From Oscillospiraceae bacterium (GTDB taxonomy: Bacteria > Bacillota > Clostridia > Oscillospirales > Oscillospiraceae), in the NCBI GenBank assembly GCA_017456645.1, contig JAFTIZ010000007.1:1-40305 (forward strand): a stretch of 40,305 nt of DNA. The letters run 5' to 3'. The notes beneath the pieces are model-generated. The model was given only the letters and a program-made list of their open reading frames with translations, did not search any database and was not told the origin of the DNA. The translations under genes were made by a program, and so were the position numbers. Positions 23,830 to 32,455 of the stretch are shown here, in pieces. Position 1 is the first letter of the stretch, and every line of letters begins with the position of its first letter.

Positions 23830-25452
23830 TCAATCTTCGTAATAGAACATCGCCGCCTGATAAGGACGCAGCATATCGCCAAACTCGGCGTAATTGCCCA
23901 CCAGAACCTTCGCGCCGCGGTAGCTCTCGGGGAAATCAAAAGCCACTTCCTCACCGGTAAAGTTGCACACCACCAGCAGGTGCTTGCCGCCCAGATCCCG
24001 GGTGTAAGCAAAGACCTTCTCATCCTCAGGACACAGCAGTGTGAAGCTGCCGGAGCGAATCACATCGTGGCTCTTGCGAATGGCAATGAGCTTCTGATAG
24101 TAATAGAACACACTGTCAGGATCCGCCAGTGCGGCCTCGGCATTGATCTCGGCCTTGTTGGGGTTGACTGTGAGCCACGGCGTGCCGTCGGTAAAGCCGG
24201 CATTCTCCCCTGCCGTCCACTGCATAGGCGTACGGGCATTGTCACGCCCCCGCTTCCAGATGGACTCCATCACAGCATCCGGGCTGTAACCCATGGCAGT
24301 GCGATCCCGGAACAGATTGTGGATCTCCACGTCCACATACTTTTCCAGAGGCAGCTTGATATTGGTCATGCCCAGCTCCTCGCCCTGATAGATGTAGGGC
24401 GTGCCCTGCATACCGTGGAGCATGGTGGCCAGCATTTTGGCAGATTCCACCCGATATTCGGTGTCGTTGCCCCAGCGGGAAACGATTCTGGGCAGGTCGT
24501 GATTGTTCATGAACAGACTGTTCCAGCCATTTTCGCCCAGCTCCTGCTGCCAGCGGCGGTAGCATTCCTTCAGCTTCACCAGCGGCAGGGGCGCAAAATC
24601 CCACTTCTCCCAAGTGGTAGAATCCAGACACATATGCTCGAACTGGAACACCATGCTCAGCTCGCTGCCGTCAGGATTGCTGTACAGCTTGGCTCGCTCC
24701 ACATTGGCGCCCCAAGCCTCGCCCACAGTGACCAGCCCTTCCTCAATGAAGGCATTGGCAGACAGCTCCCGCAGGAACTCATGGAGTCGGGGGCCGTTGG
24801 CGGTGATTTTCTCATCGGGAACCTTAGCGATCTGGTCGATGACATCCAGACGGAAGCCTTCCACGCCCTTATCCACCCAGAAGCGGATGAAGCCGTACAG
24901 CCCCTGACGTACCTTGGGATTATCCCAGTTCAGATCCGGCTGCTGGGGGACAAACTGATGGAAATACCACTGCCCCAGCTGGGGCACATAGGTCCACGCA
25001 GGGCCGCCAAAAACGGAGTTCATGTCATTGGGGCGCACATCGGCGGTGCCGTCACGCCAGATGAAGTAGTCATGGTAGGGGTTATCCTTACCCTTGAGGG
25101 CTTCCTGAAACCAGATATGCTGATCGGAGCAGTGGTTCAGCACCAGATCCATAATGATGGAAATGCCCCGCTTCTTGGCCTCAGCAATGAGCGCCTCCAT
25201 ATCGGCCATGGTGCCGAACATAGGGTCGATGGCACAGTAGTCGGACACGTCATAGCCGTTGTCCACCTGAGGGGATTGGCACACCGGGGACAGCCAGATG
25301 CCGTCGATGCCTAATCTTTGCAGGTAATCCAGACGGGAAATGATGCCCCTCAGGTCACCGATGCCATCGCCGTTGGTGTCCTGAAAGCTTTTGGGATAAA
25401 TCTGGTACAAAACGGCGGATTTCCACCAGCCGCGCTTGGTCTTATCGAGCAT
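23830..25452 (-). CDS. GH13 alpha-glucosidase, oligo-1,6-glucosidase type
   Basis: A 540-residue cytoplasmic glycoside hydrolase with no signal peptide. The start WWKSAVLYQIYPKSFQDTNGDGIGD is that of subfamily 31-like enzymes. Catalytic residues: nucleophile D203 in EGFRLDVID, acid/base E245 in VGEAWG and D319 in NNHDLPR. Val204 directly after the nucleophile is the residue found in alpha-1,6-specific members, so isomalto-oligosaccharides or panose are the likely substrates. RTPMQW is also present. AAGGAG lies before the ATG at 25452. It is 36 nt downstream of the debranching-enzyme gene, so the two likely degrade branched alpha-glucan together. Confidence 0.9.
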   Translation of the reverse strand: MLDKTKRGWWKSAVLYQIYPKSFQDTNGDGIGDLRGIISRLDYLQRLGIDGIWLSPVCQSPQVDNGYDVSDYCAIDPMFGTMADMEALIAEAKKRGISIIMDLVLNHCSDQHIWFQEALKGKDNPYHDYFIWRDGTADVRPNDMNSVFGGPAWTYVPQLGQWYFHQFVPQQPDLNWDNPKVRQGLYGFIRFWVDKGVEGFRLDVIDQIAKVPDEKITANGPRLHEFLRELSANAFIEEGLVTVGEAWGANVERAKLYSNPDGSELSMVFQFEHMCLDSTTWEKWDFAPLPLVKLKECYRRWQQELGENGWNSLFMNNHDLPRIVSRWGNDTEYRVESAKMLATMLHGMQGTPYIYQGEELGMTNIKLPLEKYVDVEIHNLFRDRTAMGYSPDAVMESIWKRGRDNARTPMQWTAGENAGFTDGTPWLTVNPNKAEINAEAALADPDSVFYYYQKLIAIRKSHDVIRSGSFTLLCPEDEKVFAYTRDLGGKHLLVVCNFTGEEVAFDFPESYRGAKVLVGNYAEFGDMLRPYQAAMFYYED

Positions 25453-25488
25453 AGATAAACTCCTTGTAGGTGTAGTTGGTGCGATAAA

Positions 25489-27426
25489 TCAATTCTTCTC
25501 AATGGCCTCGAAGACACGGAGCATTTCGCCCACACTCCAGGCCTGACCGAAGCAGCCCTTGCTTTCCGTGGGGAAGTCGCCCTCGTAGATCTCCGGCAGC
25601 TGACCGGCGCAGCCCTCGCGGAGCATGGGCTCCAGAGCATCCAGCTGGCTGCGAACGTAACCGGCAGCCTCCTTGCCGTTGACTTTCAGGTAGGCCAGAT
25701 AGTAGGCGCCCATAGGGAACACCCAGGTAGTCCCCTGATGGTAGGCCATGTCGCGGCTGACCATATCGCCGCCGTAGTTAGGATGGTACTCCGGATCCTC
25801 GGGGGACAAAGTCCGCAGGCCGCAGGGGGTATACAGGTGGCGGCGGACGGTATCCACAACACTGCGCTCCTGCTCTTCATTCAGCATGGTAAAGGGCATG
25901 GAAACCGCCCAGATCTGGTTACAGCGCAGCTGCTCATCATTGTAAGTGCCGGAGATCACATCCTTCAGGTAGCCCTTATCGGCCATATAGAAGGTCTTAA
26001 CAAAGGAATCCTTCACCTTTTCCGCCAGCTCGCCGTAGAAGGAAGCATCGCATCCGGTGATGGCGCAGAAGGTCTCCATGATCTTCAGGGCGTTGTACCA
26101 ATAGGCGTTGATCTCAACGGGCTTGCCGTGACGGGGGGTGGGCAGGATGTCGTTGACCCGAACGTCCATCCAGGTCACCTGATCCAGACCGCCGCCGGCG
26201 CGAATCAAGCCGTCGGTATCCATGGAAATGGAGTGATCCGTGCCGTTTTTGTAATTGGTGATGATGCTCTCCATGACCAGCCATGCTTCCTTGACAAATT
26301 CGGCATCGTTGGTACGGGTGTAGTACTGCCACACCGCGTCCACCAGCAGCAGCGCCGCATCCACCGTGTTGTACATGGGCTGGCATTCGCCCTCAGGGAA
26401 CAGGTTAGGCACCAGACCATTGCGCTCGTAAGCAAGGAAGGTGCGCAGGATGCTCTTGGCGTCCTCGAATCGGCCGGTGGACAGGCAGCAGCCGGGCAGA
26501 CTGATCATGGTATCCCGACCCCAGTCGCTGAACAGCGGATAGCCGGCCAGAATGGTCTTGCCATTGGTAGAATCCCGACGGGCGATATAGGCATCGGCAG
26601 CCAGCACCAGCTGACGGGCCATGGCATCCTTCAGGCCGGCGGCCTTCAGCAGCTTCTTGCAGCGGGCATTATGGAGCTTGACCAGATACTCACCGGAAAC
26701 CTTCTTGCTGTCCATGCTGAAGGAAACCTCAAACTCCACCTTTTCGCCGTGAGCGACAGTGCGGATCACATGGCACACAGCGCCGGCCATGCCCTTCTCC
26801 GGGCGGCCATCCTTGGCATCCTCGGGGTAAGCCAGCCACTGCCAGAGGGGCTTTTTCAGCTTCTCCAGCTTGGCGCCGGTGCGGACGTACAGGGTGTAAC
26901 CATCGGCGCTGATGGCGCCCCGATTGTAAGCGAATTTCTTCTCCGCCTCCACGATGTTCTCTCTGGGCACGAACTTCAGGAAGGGGGTAATGTCCAGACT
27001 TACGTCCTTGCCGGAGTTATTCTCGATAGAGTACAGCACCACGGTGGTGTTCTTCTCCTGCTGCATGACGCAGCGGCGAACCACACGCACGCCCCAGACA
27101 TCATAGGTCCAGCAAGGCAGCGTTTCATATTCAAAACAGGCGATATGGCGGTGGCCATCCTCAGCAGGAGTGCCGTCGGCAAACTCCTGCGTAGACAGGA
27201 ACAGCTCCTTGTCACCGATGGTCAGCTTCTCCATAAGCCGGTGAACCATATTGATGCGGACGTTGGGGGCTTTCACCGCGGCCACAAGAATACCCTGATC
27301 GCAGCGGGGCACACCGAAGCCGGCCATGACGGAAGCGTAGCCGCCCAGACCGTTGGTCAGCATGAAGCCATTTTCCTGCGCCCGGGTCAGGGTACGCATA
27401 TCCTGTTTTCCGTATACAAATCGCAT
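25489..27426 (-). CDS. Amylo-alpha-1,6-glucosidase / glycogen debranching enzyme (GH133-like)
   Basis: A 645-residue protein. The N-terminal GDE-type beta domain (NGFMLTNGLGGYASV, VNxxHR-like NMVHRLMEKL) is followed by an (alpha/alpha)6-barrel with SDWGRDTMISLPG, YNTVDAALLLVDAVW and a YHQGTTWVFPMG segment, all typical of the family. It should hydrolyse alpha-1,6 branch glucose of glycogen or limit dextrins in the cytoplasm. The ATG at 27426 (MRFVYGKQDM) has AGGAG 9 nt upstream; an in-frame ATG at 27459 lacks a ribosome site. It is first in the two-gene operon. Confidence 0.9.
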   Translation of the reverse strand: MRFVYGKQDMRTLTRAQENGFMLTNGLGGYASVMAGFGVPRCDQGILVAAVKAPNVRINMVHRLMEKLTIGDKELFLSTQEFADGTPAEDGHRHIACFEYETLPCWTYDVWGVRVVRRCVMQQEKNTTVVLYSIENNSGKDVSLDITPFLKFVPRENIVEAEKKFAYNRGAISADGYTLYVRTGAKLEKLKKPLWQWLAYPEDAKDGRPEKGMAGAVCHVIRTVAHGEKVEFEVSFSMDSKKVSGEYLVKLHNARCKKLLKAAGLKDAMARQLVLAADAYIARRDSTNGKTILAGYPLFSDWGRDTMISLPGCCLSTGRFEDAKSILRTFLAYERNGLVPNLFPEGECQPMYNTVDAALLLVDAVWQYYTRTNDAEFVKEAWLVMESIITNYKNGTDHSISMDTDGLIRAGGGLDQVTWMDVRVNDILPTPRHGKPVEINAYWYNALKIMETFCAITGCDASFYGELAEKVKDSFVKTFYMADKGYLKDVISGTYNDEQLRCNQIWAVSMPFTMLNEEQERSVVDTVRRHLYTPCGLRTLSPEDPEYHPNYGGDMVSRDMAYHQGTTWVFPMGAYYLAYLKVNGKEAAGYVRSQLDALEPMLREGCAGQLPEIYEGDFPTESKGCFGQAWSVGEMLRVFEAIEKN

Positions 27427-27473
27427 AAGTAAACACTCCTGTTCTTGGGCCTTGCCCATTCTATTTCACAGTA

Positions 27474-27502
27474 AGTATATCTTGTTTTTGCCGGTTCGTC
27501 AA
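27474..27502 (-). promoter_or_regulatory. Promoter of the debranching enzyme-GH13 operon
   Basis: On the minus strand TTGACG (27497-27502) and TATACT (27474-27479) are 17 nt apart. It is back-to-back with the MATE promoter 65 nt away. No operator-like palindrome stands out. Confidence 0.75.
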
Positions 27503-27566
27503 TGAAAAATCGGCTTGCCTTCCTGTTCCTGCGCATTGTTTGGATAATACTGGCTGCACTTCGCCG

Positions 27567-27595
27567 TTGCGCTTTCATCTAACATCTGCTATACT
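27567..27595 (+). promoter_or_regulatory. Promoter of the MATE exporter gene
   Basis: TTGCGC (27567-27572) and TATACT (27590-27595) are 17 nt apart. The start would fall near 27602, leaving a very short leader before the ATG at 27616. Confidence 0.7.
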
Positions 27596-27615
27596 CAAAC
27601 AATAGAGGTGTTTTT

Positions 27616-28959
27616 ATGGAAAATAACAGATTATCTTCCCGGCGGCAGCTTTTTTCGCTGACCTGGCCGATTTTTCTTGAAGCGGTGCTGTTTTCTATCA
27701 TCGGCAGTATAGATACCCTTATGCTTTCGGGCTACGCCGACAATGCCGTTGGCGGTGTAGGTGTCGCAAACCAGATTCTGTCGCTGTTTCATGTCATTAC
27801 CAATATCATCACCGCCGGCACGGGCATTTTGTGCGCCCAGTACATCGGCGCAGGCAAGTCCACCAAAGAAAAGCAGCCCCTAATCATGGGCGCGCTGCTG
27901 TTCAACGGCCTTTTGGGCATCCTCTTCAGCATCATCACCGGCGCCGGCGCCGGACTTCTGCTGCAGCTTATGGACGTGGATCCCAGCCAGTACGGCTACG
28001 CCCGGGAATACATGACCATCGTCGGCAGCTTCATGTTCGTGCAGACCATCGCCGTAACCATTTCCGCCCTGATCCGTGCCCACGGCAAGACCAAAACCAG
28101 CATGGTATTCTCCGTGATCATGAATATCATCAATCTTGGCCTGAATTACATTCTGATTTACGGCAAGCTGGGGCTTCCGTCCATGGGTGCACAGGGCGCT
28201 GCCATCGCCACGGTCATCAGCAAATGTGTGATCTGCGTGGCCGCGGCGGTCTATCTGTTCCGTTTCGTTCTGCCGGATCTGTCCTTCCGTCCTCAATGGC
28301 GCACCATGCGCACCGCCATGGGTCAGATCCTTGCCATCGGCAGCCCCGCCGCCGGCGAGCAGATCTCCTATACTCTGTCCAAGCTGGTGGTCATGGCCAT
28401 GGTGACCCAGCTGGGCCCCGTGGCGGTGAATACCTATTCCTATGTCAACATCGTAGTGGGCTATGTGTATCTGTTCTCCATGGCCATCGGTCAGGGAACC
28501 TCCATTATGGTGGGCTGGGATGCCGGCCGGCGGGAGGTGGACAAGGCCAAAGAGCTTTGCCGCTTCTCCACCAACGTGTCTACCCTGATCGCCTTGGGCG
28601 TTCTGGGAATTTTGTGCCTGCTGCGCCGGCAGGTCATGGATCTGTTTACCAACGATCCCGCCATCATTACCATGGGTGCGGCGGTGATTCTGTCGGATCT
28701 GGTGCTGGAGGTAGGACGCAGCCGCAATCTGGTGCTGGTGAACGCCCTGCGCGCCGCAGGCGATGTGCGGTATCCGCTGTATATTGGTCTGTTCTCCATG
28801 TGGTTCTTCAGCGTAGGCGTGTCCTGGCTGCTGGGCATCGGCCTCGGTTGGGGTCTGGTGGGCATCTGGATCGGTCTGGGTCTGGACGAATGCTTCCGTG
28901 CCGCCCTGCTGCAGGTGCGCTGGGAGAAAGGCCGCTGGATCGAATTTGTAAAAGCATAA
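27616..28959 (+). CDS. MATE-family efflux transporter
   Basis: A 447-residue polytopic membrane protein with about 12 predicted segments in two homologous halves. The N-terminus (FSLTWPIFLEAVLFSIIGSIDTLMLSGYADNAVGGVGVANQI) is characteristic of MATE exporters, which use a Na+ or H+ gradient to expel cationic drugs or metabolites. GAGGTG before the ATG at 27616 supports the start. It is a single-gene unit, the only plus-strand gene between 10.5 and 40.3 kb, transcribed away from the debranching operon and ended by a bidirectional terminator. The substrate is unknown. Confidence 0.93.
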   Translation: MENNRLSSRRQLFSLTWPIFLEAVLFSIIGSIDTLMLSGYADNAVGGVGVANQILSLFHVITNIITAGTGILCAQYIGAGKSTKEKQPLIMGALLFNGLLGILFSIITGAGAGLLLQLMDVDPSQYGYAREYMTIVGSFMFVQTIAVTISALIRAHGKTKTSMVFSVIMNIINLGLNYILIYGKLGLPSMGAQGAAIATVISKCVICVAAAVYLFRFVLPDLSFRPQWRTMRTAMGQILAIGSPAAGEQISYTLSKLVVMAMVTQLGPVAVNTYSYVNIVVGYVYLFSMAIGQGTSIMVGWDAGRREVDKAKELCRFSTNVSTLIALGVLGILCLLRRQVMDLFTNDPAIITMGAAVILSDLVLEVGRSRNLVLVNALRAAGDVRYPLYIGLFSMWFFSVGVSWLLGIGLGWGLVGIWIGLGLDECFRAALLQVRWEKGRWIEFVKA

Positions 28960-29009
28960 TGCTTGCCGCCGTGGTTCTCCAGGTTGGTATTGCTTGATAC
29001 GATAAGCGC

Positions 29010-29043
29010 AAAAAGACCCGTGCCGGGTGGCACGGGTCTTTTT
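29010..29043. terminator. Bidirectional terminator between MATE and the OB-repeat lipoprotein
   Basis: The stem AAAAAGACCCGTGCC / GGCACGGGTCTTTTT has a GGGT loop, with A5 and T5 runs on either side. It also ends the ABC-transporter operon on the minus strand. Confidence 0.92.
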
Positions 29044-29058
29044 ATGTAGGTGAAACGA

Positions 29059-31089
29059 TTAGGCAAACACAGCGGTGCAGCCGGAGTCGAACTCGATGGT
29101 GCCGTAGTGGTTCTTGATGAGGCCGGTGACGGTGATGGTGTCGCCAACAGCCACGGAGCCAGCGGCATCGCCCTTCATGCGGTAGCACATCAGCGACTTA
29201 GCGCCGTTGCTACCCTCGACCTCAATGTACAATGTCACATTCTTGTACTGCTCGGAGTAAGCTTCCTTGATTTCCGTGACCTTACCGGTCAGGGTTGCGA
29301 AGTAAGCCAGAGACTCGCCTTCAGCCAGAGCAAAGCCGGCATCAACGATGGCCTTGGAGCTGGTGGGCTTGGTGGTGCCACCGGAGACGATGTTGCTGGC
29401 GATGCAGCCGGAGTCGAACTCGATGGTGCCGTTGTAGTTCTTGATGGTGCCGGTGACGGTGATGGTGTCGCCCACGCACAGGTCGTTGCTCAGGCCGTCG
29501 CCCTTCATGCGGTAGCACAGAATGGGCTTGTCTTCCTTGCCGGCAACGGCGATGGTGACGTTCATGTTCTTGTACTCGCTGTCATAGGGAACGTTCAGCT
29601 TCACGATCTTGCCGGTCAGGGTAACCTGGTAATCCAGCTGCTTGCCGCTCTCCAGAGCGTAGGCGGCATCCACGATAGCCTTAGGATCGGTGGGAGCCTT
29701 GGGGCCTTCCACGACCTTATCCAGGTTGCCAACATTGAACTGAACCTTGCCGTTATAGTTGATCAGGTCGCCAGTGACGGTAATGGTGTCGCCAACAGCC
29801 AGCTTCTCAACGCCGGTACCCTTCAGGCGGTAGCACTGGATGGGCTTGCTATCACGGCCGGAAACGGCAATGGTGACGGTAATGTTATTGTACTGATCGC
29901 TGTAGGGGGTGTCGACCTTGGTGATCTTACCGGTCAGGGTGTAGGGGCCTTCCTTCAGGGTAGCGCCCTTCTCCAGAGCGTAAGCGGCATCCACGATTTC
30001 CTTGGGGGTGGTGGGCTTTACGAAGGGAGCATCGGGATCAGCGGGCTGCTCATCGCCGCCCTCGCCCTTGGTGTCGATGACGACCTTGCCGCCGGCAGTA
30101 AATTCAATAGTGCCGTTGTAATTGATAATAATACCGGAAACGGTAACGATATCGCCCTCAGCAACATTGGCAGCGTCATCGCCCTTGGCGCGGTAGCACA
30201 GGATGGGCTTATCCTCGCAGCCTTCGACCTCGATGGTAAAGCTTACGTTCTTGTAGCCGGAGTCGTAGGGAGTATCAATGGTGGTGACCTTACCGGTCAG
30301 GCTGCAGCTATAGGGCAGGGAATCGCCGGCGTTCAGGGCATAAGCGGCGGCTACGATCTCCTTAGGATCGGTGGGAGCGGTGACGCGATCACCGGGAACG
30401 ACCTTATCCAGATTACAGCCGGCATCAAATTCGATGGTGCCGCTGTAGTTCTTCAGTGTGCCGGTGACGGTGATGGTGTCGCCGGCGCACAGATCCGCAG
30501 CGCCGTCGCCGGTCAGGCGGTAGCACTCGATGCGCTTGTCGGTCAGATCGCCGACCTGGATGATGACGGTGATGTTCTGATAGCCCTCGTCATAGGGGGT
30601 CTTGACCATGGTGATGACACCGGTCAGGGTGGCAACGCCATCCATGATCTCGCCGTCTTCCAGCTCGTAAGCCTCGTTGACGATATCCTCGTCGGACTTG
30701 CCGGCGGAAGCGGAAGCGGGCACGCGGCGGTTGAAGGTAGCGGTGGTCTTGTTGCCGTCCGCATCGGAGATGGTGGCGGTCAGGACATACTTGACAGCCT
30801 CAGCCTCACCGGCGGGCACATCGATGGTAACCATCTTGTTCTCGCCGCGGGTGATGACGATCTTGTCATAGTCGGTAGTCCACTCTACGGTGTATTCAAC
30901 ACCCTCGATGGTGACAACACCGGCCAGAGTGTAGTCAGAAGCGGTATCCACGGGATCGGACTGGTACATAGCCTCCAGATACTTCTTGGCGGCTTCCAGA
31001 TTGGAGGTGCTGGGCTTTTCCTGATTGCAGCCCGCAAACAGGCTCAGGCACATGGCCAGCAGCAGCACGACAGAAAGAATTCTCTTCAT
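29059..31089 (-). CDS. Lipoprotein with one Ig-like domain and five OB-like tandem repeats
   Basis: A 676-residue predicted surface lipoprotein. The signal peptide ends in the lipobox FAGC (Cys21). Residues about 40-124 look like an atrophied bacterial Ig-like domain (VDTASDYTLAGVV ... FNRRVP). Then come five repeats of about 100 residues at 132-231, 241-339, 361-460, 467-568 and 577-676. Each has IVxAAYALxxG, LTGKIT, PYDxxYKN, CYRxKG, GDTITVTG and NYNGTIEFDxG, an OB-fold-like pattern. A linker (GEGGDEQPADPDAP) separates repeats 2 and 3. It is the last gene of the ABC operon; the repeats suggest binding of nucleic acid or glycan, which is inference. AAGGAG precedes the ATG at 31089. Confidence 0.8.
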   Translation of the reverse strand: MKRILSVVLLLAMCLSLFAGCNQEKPSTSNLEAAKKYLEAMYQSDPVDTASDYTLAGVVTIEGVEYTVEWTTDYDKIVITRGENKMVTIDVPAGEAEAVKYVLTATISDADGNKTTATFNRRVPASASAGKSDEDIVNEAYELEDGEIMDGVATLTGVITMVKTPYDEGYQNITVIIQVGDLTDKRIECYRLTGDGAADLCAGDTITVTGTLKNYSGTIEFDAGCNLDKVVPGDRVTAPTDPKEIVAAAYALNAGDSLPYSCSLTGKVTTIDTPYDSGYKNVSFTIEVEGCEDKPILCYRAKGDDAANVAEGDIVTVSGIIINYNGTIEFTAGGKVVIDTKGEGGDEQPADPDAPFVKPTTPKEIVDAAYALEKGATLKEGPYTLTGKITKVDTPYSDQYNNITVTIAVSGRDSKPIQCYRLKGTGVEKLAVGDTITVTGDLINYNGKVQFNVGNLDKVVEGPKAPTDPKAIVDAAYALESGKQLDYQVTLTGKIVKLNVPYDSEYKNMNVTIAVAGKEDKPILCYRMKGDGLSNDLCVGDTITVTGTIKNYNGTIEFDSGCIASNIVSGGTTKPTSSKAIVDAGFALAEGESLAYFATLTGKVTEIKEAYSEQYKNVTLYIEVEGSNGAKSLMCYRMKGDAAGSVAVGDTITVTGLIKNHYGTIEFDSGCTAVFA

Positions 31090-31108
31090 AATTTACTCCT
31101 TCAATATT

Positions 31109-32431
31109 TTAATGAACGGTAATATCGTCTACAGACATCACGCGGATCTGGTAGTTTCCGTCGTAGCAGTCCACGATACCCTGAACGTCAATGGTCTTAC
31201 CGGCGTAAGCATCCTCAGTGATCAGGTTGCCGTCGGCATCCTTCAGCACTTCGGTGCGCACGGAGATGCGCTCACCGTCGACCATGCAGGTCAGCGTCAT
31301 GGCACCCACGTCGCTGGCGCTGGGATTGGTGGTGGTGTAGGTATCCACGACCTGAAGGTTCTTCATGGAGATGGAGGTGGAAACAGCCAGCTCTGCATAG
31401 CTGAAGGTCTTCTCCTCCTCGCCTACCATCACGGTCTTAGGGCCGTTGAAGTCATAGGCAGAGACCTCCGTAAAGGCGATGGGATTGTCCTTGCTGATCT
31501 GGGCGGTGTTAGCAGGATCCTCAGGCTTCATGCGGTTGTAGGTCAGGCCGGAGATCTGGTAGGTACCATAGAACTCGGAAACCACGCCCACGATGCGCAC
31601 CTCGGCGCCCTGAGCCAGCACATTGATCAGCTGGGAATTGTAGCCGTAGAAAATCTGCATGCCGTAGTACATCTCAGTCTCGGCATCGTAGCTCTCCAGA
31701 TAGGCGGTGTAGTCGCTGTTGTAGGTGATAATGCCCTCAACGGCCACCTTCTTACCCTCGTAATCCTTCACGTTGGTGCGCAGCTCACGGAGGGTGACGC
31801 TGGCAGCCTCGCCGTAGGGGAACTCGGGATCCTTCTTGCCGGAGAAGATGTACAGCTTTTCCTGAGTGGCCTGGTTGATGGCTGCCACGGCAGCGGTGCC
31901 ATAGCGACCCTCAGAGGCGCTGGAGCCAACGCCCAGACCGGCCTGCAGCAGCTCGATATTCAGGCAGCGGTAGTCCTCGCCCTCTGCGGGCTGGTACCAG
32001 ATCCAAACCAGATATCTGCCGTTGCCGTCAAAATTCCAGCTGTTATCATCGGATTCGATCACGATGGAATGAGCGGTGGACAGCTTCTCCTTGGTATAGC
32101 GGGAAGCGGCCTTGCCCCACTCCTGAATCTGACCGGTGGATTCGGGGGTATTGACGGCCAGGTATCTGGCCTTGACCGTGCCGGAAACATCAAAGGATTT
32201 AGGGACTTCAAAATGGCTGGTATCGCCATCGATGTGGCTGTGCCGACCCCACTGGACTTCCTGCTTCAGGGTGTCGCTGTCCATATCCAGCTTGGTCTGA
32301 GCCACATAGTCCACATGGATGGGCTCCGTGCTCTTAGGCTCATCTTCCTTGGGAGTGCAGGCGGCGAACATTGCCGCCACCATGCACATAAGAACGAGCA
32401 CGGAGATCACGCGTAAGCTAAATTTCTTCAT
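31109..32431 (-). CDS. Staphylococcal-nuclease-like lipoprotein with OB-like domains
   Basis: A 440-residue predicted lipoprotein with lipobox FAAC (Cys25). Residues about 55-175 form a thermonuclease (SNase) domain: D70 in HIDGDT, R89 and E97 in ARYLAVNTPES and R139 in GNGRYLVW match the catalytic Arg, Glu and Arg of staphylococcal nuclease; the metal-ligand Asp is Asn94 here. The C-terminal half has two OB-like modules (VTLRELRTNVKDYEGKKVAVEG and a second near 370-440, DVQGIVDCYDGNYQIRV). It is likely a surface nuclease for DNA or RNA. GGGGAG precedes the ATG at 32431; it follows the binding-protein gene by 24 nt. Confidence 0.82.
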   Translation of the reverse strand: MKKFSLRVISVLVLMCMVAAMFAACTPKEDEPKSTEPIHVDYVAQTKLDMDSDTLKQEVQWGRHSHIDGDTSHFEVPKSFDVSGTVKARYLAVNTPESTGQIQEWGKAASRYTKEKLSTAHSIVIESDDNSWNFDGNGRYLVWIWYQPAEGEDYRCLNIELLQAGLGVGSSASEGRYGTAAVAAINQATQEKLYIFSGKKDPEFPYGEAASVTLRELRTNVKDYEGKKVAVEGIITYNSDYTAYLESYDAETEMYYGMQIFYGYNSQLINVLAQGAEVRIVGVVSEFYGTYQISGLTYNRMKPEDPANTAQISKDNPIAFTEVSAYDFNGPKTVMVGEEEKTFSYAELAVSTSISMKNLQVVDTYTTTNPSASDVGAMTLTCMVDGERISVRTEVLKDADGNLITEDAYAGKTIDVQGIVDCYDGNYQIRVMSVDDITVH

Positions 32432-32455
32432 AGCGTTCTCTCCCCAACGGTCAAA

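Noticed and set aside
29050-31122. 690-codon plus-strand open frame opposite the OB-repeat lipoprotein
   Set aside because: It is the reverse of a repeat gene with a clear lipobox, ribosome site and operon context; the apparent repeats are inherited from the sense strand.
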